Assembly (NCBI GenBank): GCA_026168455.1
Contig: CM047427.1
Coordinates: 14,475,505-14,539,504, forward strand
Reading direction: 5' to 3'
Length of the DNA: 64,000 nt
From: Theocolax elegans
Taxonomy: Eukaryota > Arthropoda > Insecta > Hymenoptera > Cerocephalidae
The notes below the pieces were generated by a model. That model was not told where the DNA came from. It did not search any database and saw nothing but the letters and a program-made list of their open reading frames with translations. Both the position numbers and the translations under genes were made by a program. This document shows positions 61,890 through 64,000 of this stretch, piece by piece. Positions within the stretch are counted from its first letter, which is position 1, and each line of letters begins with the position of its first letter.

Positions 61890-64000
61890 AATCACCCTTT
61901 TTATGACATAATTATACGCGTGGTTTTATCAGTTTACTTTCAATGAGAATTTAAATTTTCACATTTCAACTCGACTGTGCATGCATATTAAAAAGTTTTA
62001 ATTAATTAAGTCTTAAGTAAATATGGTATTAACAATTTAATGAAAAATTAAAATAATTTCAAAACGCGTATTTAATTTGATAATTGTTGTATAACAAAAT
62101 TTGCAATTAGAATTACTTGAGTGGATTGTATCCATGCGGTGTCAACAAGAGCAATCATGTGTTAATTGAACAAAACATGATTTTCTGTCCTATTGAGTGG
62201 AAATTTAGGTAACCGCTTGTTACCAACCAGCCTCTTATGTTACCTGTCGAAAACGCGATGTATCGCTACTGTAATTTAATTTTATTTTTTTATTACTTCA
62301 TTAATTACGCGATAAGACATTTCAACAAAAATATTTAGATACTATGATTGTTCCAGAGATAATGTTGGATATATTACAAGTGTCGGTAATCGTCTAAATG
62401 AAATAATGTTGAAAATTATTTTGATGAAAACAAGAAATCTTAGTTAAAATTTTACGAAGAAAAAGATGTATTAAATGGACAGTTCTATATCTAATGGATT
62501 GAATAAATTGCTTCTCGTAAAATAAAAGTCAATTTATGAGAAAAAAATTATAGGATCGTATTATCGATTTATCGTGAATTCGAGAAATTTTCATACCATA
62601 GGAATAAGTTAAAATAATAACAATCGCAATGGTATAGTATGTCTTATAACTAGAAAAGTTTTTTTGAGGATAGGAAATAAAAATGTTTACATGGTTCACC
62701 TAACGATCCGATAGAAAATGCTTGATAGTGTAAAAATTGCCAGAATCATATTTTTAAATCAAATTACTTTACAATAATACTTTGTAATTTTTTCTCCCAT
62801 CTCCTTTACCCAAATGAAATCTTGAGCGTCACTCGCAGGCTTCACTCCGAAGCCTAAAGCTCACTCCGGGAAATGAGAAAAACGCACACTACGACAAATA
62901 CTATGCAAATCCAAGTCGTTTTACATACATACGGCGTTCGTACTGATAGTCACTTTTTATCGGCAGTCGTCCATCCCTCTTCCCATGTCGTTTTAGTGCC
63001 ATTTTTTATTCCCTCTTTTTTTTTACTTTTTTTTTCGAAAAAGCGTCAAGCTTCCAAAGCAAAACGGCTTGTGCACGTTTCCTTTTTTCACACCTTTGCA
63101 CATTCGTCATGACGATTTCGTTTTTTTTCTTTTAAACTTTAAAGTTGCAAAATGAGGTTAATCGCGATTAGTCGAATTAAGGTTAAGATTAATTTAAGCT
63201 TCGATGGGTCAGGTGTATGTATTCGTCGTGAGTTTAAAATTTAATTATAATTTGAATTTAACTGCATTTAAATATTTTATAATTTTACACTATTTATGTG
63301 CAAGTAAGTTACATTAATGTATTATTTTATTTATATTTAACATTTTCATTAATATTCGTTTTTAAATTTCATCTTGTTTACATTACTTTTTTATTTAGAT
63401 CTCAATTCAGAGATTTAAAATGCATTTTAGTTTACCGCAATCATTTTTGTAAGCAACAAATAACAAATTACTTAACTATTCACGAAAAATAAATAAGAAA
63501 CTGTATTGCATTGTTAAAAGTTGTTTCAAGATGCTTTAATACGTTTTTTAAGTTAAAGACAAACAATTTTATTGTACTGCTGAAACACATAATTGTATCA
63601 AGTAAACCAGCGAGTATCTTTGATAAAGAAAACAATAAATATGGTTTAACATATATAGAATGGTTTGTTTTATAAACTGAAGTACTGAGAAGGAATGTAT
63701 TTTTCTTAAATATTTTGTAAGTATACATACTGTTGTATTGCAAAATTAAACCAACAATTATTAATATGGAAATTGTACAATGTAAAATCGATTAATTAAA
63801 CCGAAAAAAAGAAACGGTAAAAATTCTAAATATTAAACCAAGATCCAAAAATATATTAAGCAAATCGTCCAAGATTTGCGAAAGGTTGGCACCAGGCGCC
63901 AAGGCAACGCGCTAATCGAGAGACAAACGCAAAAATTCACCCGCACGAGTAAACTCACGCGACACCTTTGCGCTCGTAAAACCCAAGGTTCTCGTTTCGT
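61890..64000. other. AT-rich stretch to window end
   Basis: AT-rich with a GC-richer patch at 62820-63115 (79-codon plus ORF, unrecognised) and a CpG-rich patch from about 63880 to the end. Nothing else can be supported. Confidence 0.5.

Noticed and set aside
63890..63910. TTGGC/GCCAA inverted motif resembling an NF-I site
   Set aside because: The spacer is seven bases rather than five, and a single short motif in 64 kb is expected by chance.

Overview
The window looks like nuclear DNA from an insect. It is AT-rich, with CpG-rich islands of a few hundred bases, GA/CT, TA and trinucleotide microsatellites, mariner-type inverted-repeat elements, and short introns with GTAAGT/GTGAGC donors and CTAAT/CTAAAC branch points. 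CpG is not visibly depleted and the islands are CpG-dense, which recalls bees and other Hymenoptera, but that placement is inference. There is no prokaryotic gene organisation, rRNA, CRISPR array or tRNA that I can recognise. No protein was identified by name.

The dominant feature is a three-fold repeat. Unique left flank (1-9811) runs into copy 1 (9812-23441, +). Copy 1 folds back at 23442 into copy 2, an inverted copy (23443-36862). Copy 2 switches again at about 36857 into copy 3, a direct copy (36857-49955), which continues into unique right flank (49956-64000). Removing two copies gives a simple locus of about 37.5 kb. Both junctions show short microhomology and neither carries adapter sequence. 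Copy 2 is full of single-base losses in homopolymers and has a garbled patch. Copies 1 and 3 differ by about 28 substitutions concentrated in 15.6-19.3 kb, like two haplotypes. The structure is either a DUP-TRP/INV type rearrangement or, more likely to my eye, a fold-back chimeric molecule built into the assembly.

Coding content is thin and had to be inferred from splice signals and reading phase. Two gene models lie in the repeat unit. Model X (14502-16391, +) has three phase-compatible exons, a textbook 88-nt intron, a stop, and AATAAA 88 bases after the stop. Model Y (transcript from before 20454, coding 20607-21484, +) has an 81-nt 5' intron and then three phase-compatible coding exons for a roughly 90-residue protein with a signal-peptide-like N-terminus. 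Each model recurs in copies 2 and 3, usually frameshifted in copy 2. Outside the repeat, single exon-like islands occur on the minus strand at 57.2-57.8 kb and on the plus strand at 60.8 and 61.6-61.8 kb. A few long open frames with no recognisable homology lie in the left flank.

Mobile-element material: a mariner-TIR MITE of about 426 bp inside the repeat unit (three copies) and a 582-bp almost fully self-complementary fold-back MITE at 58804-59385. The rest is AT-rich non-coding sequence in which I see no supported gene.
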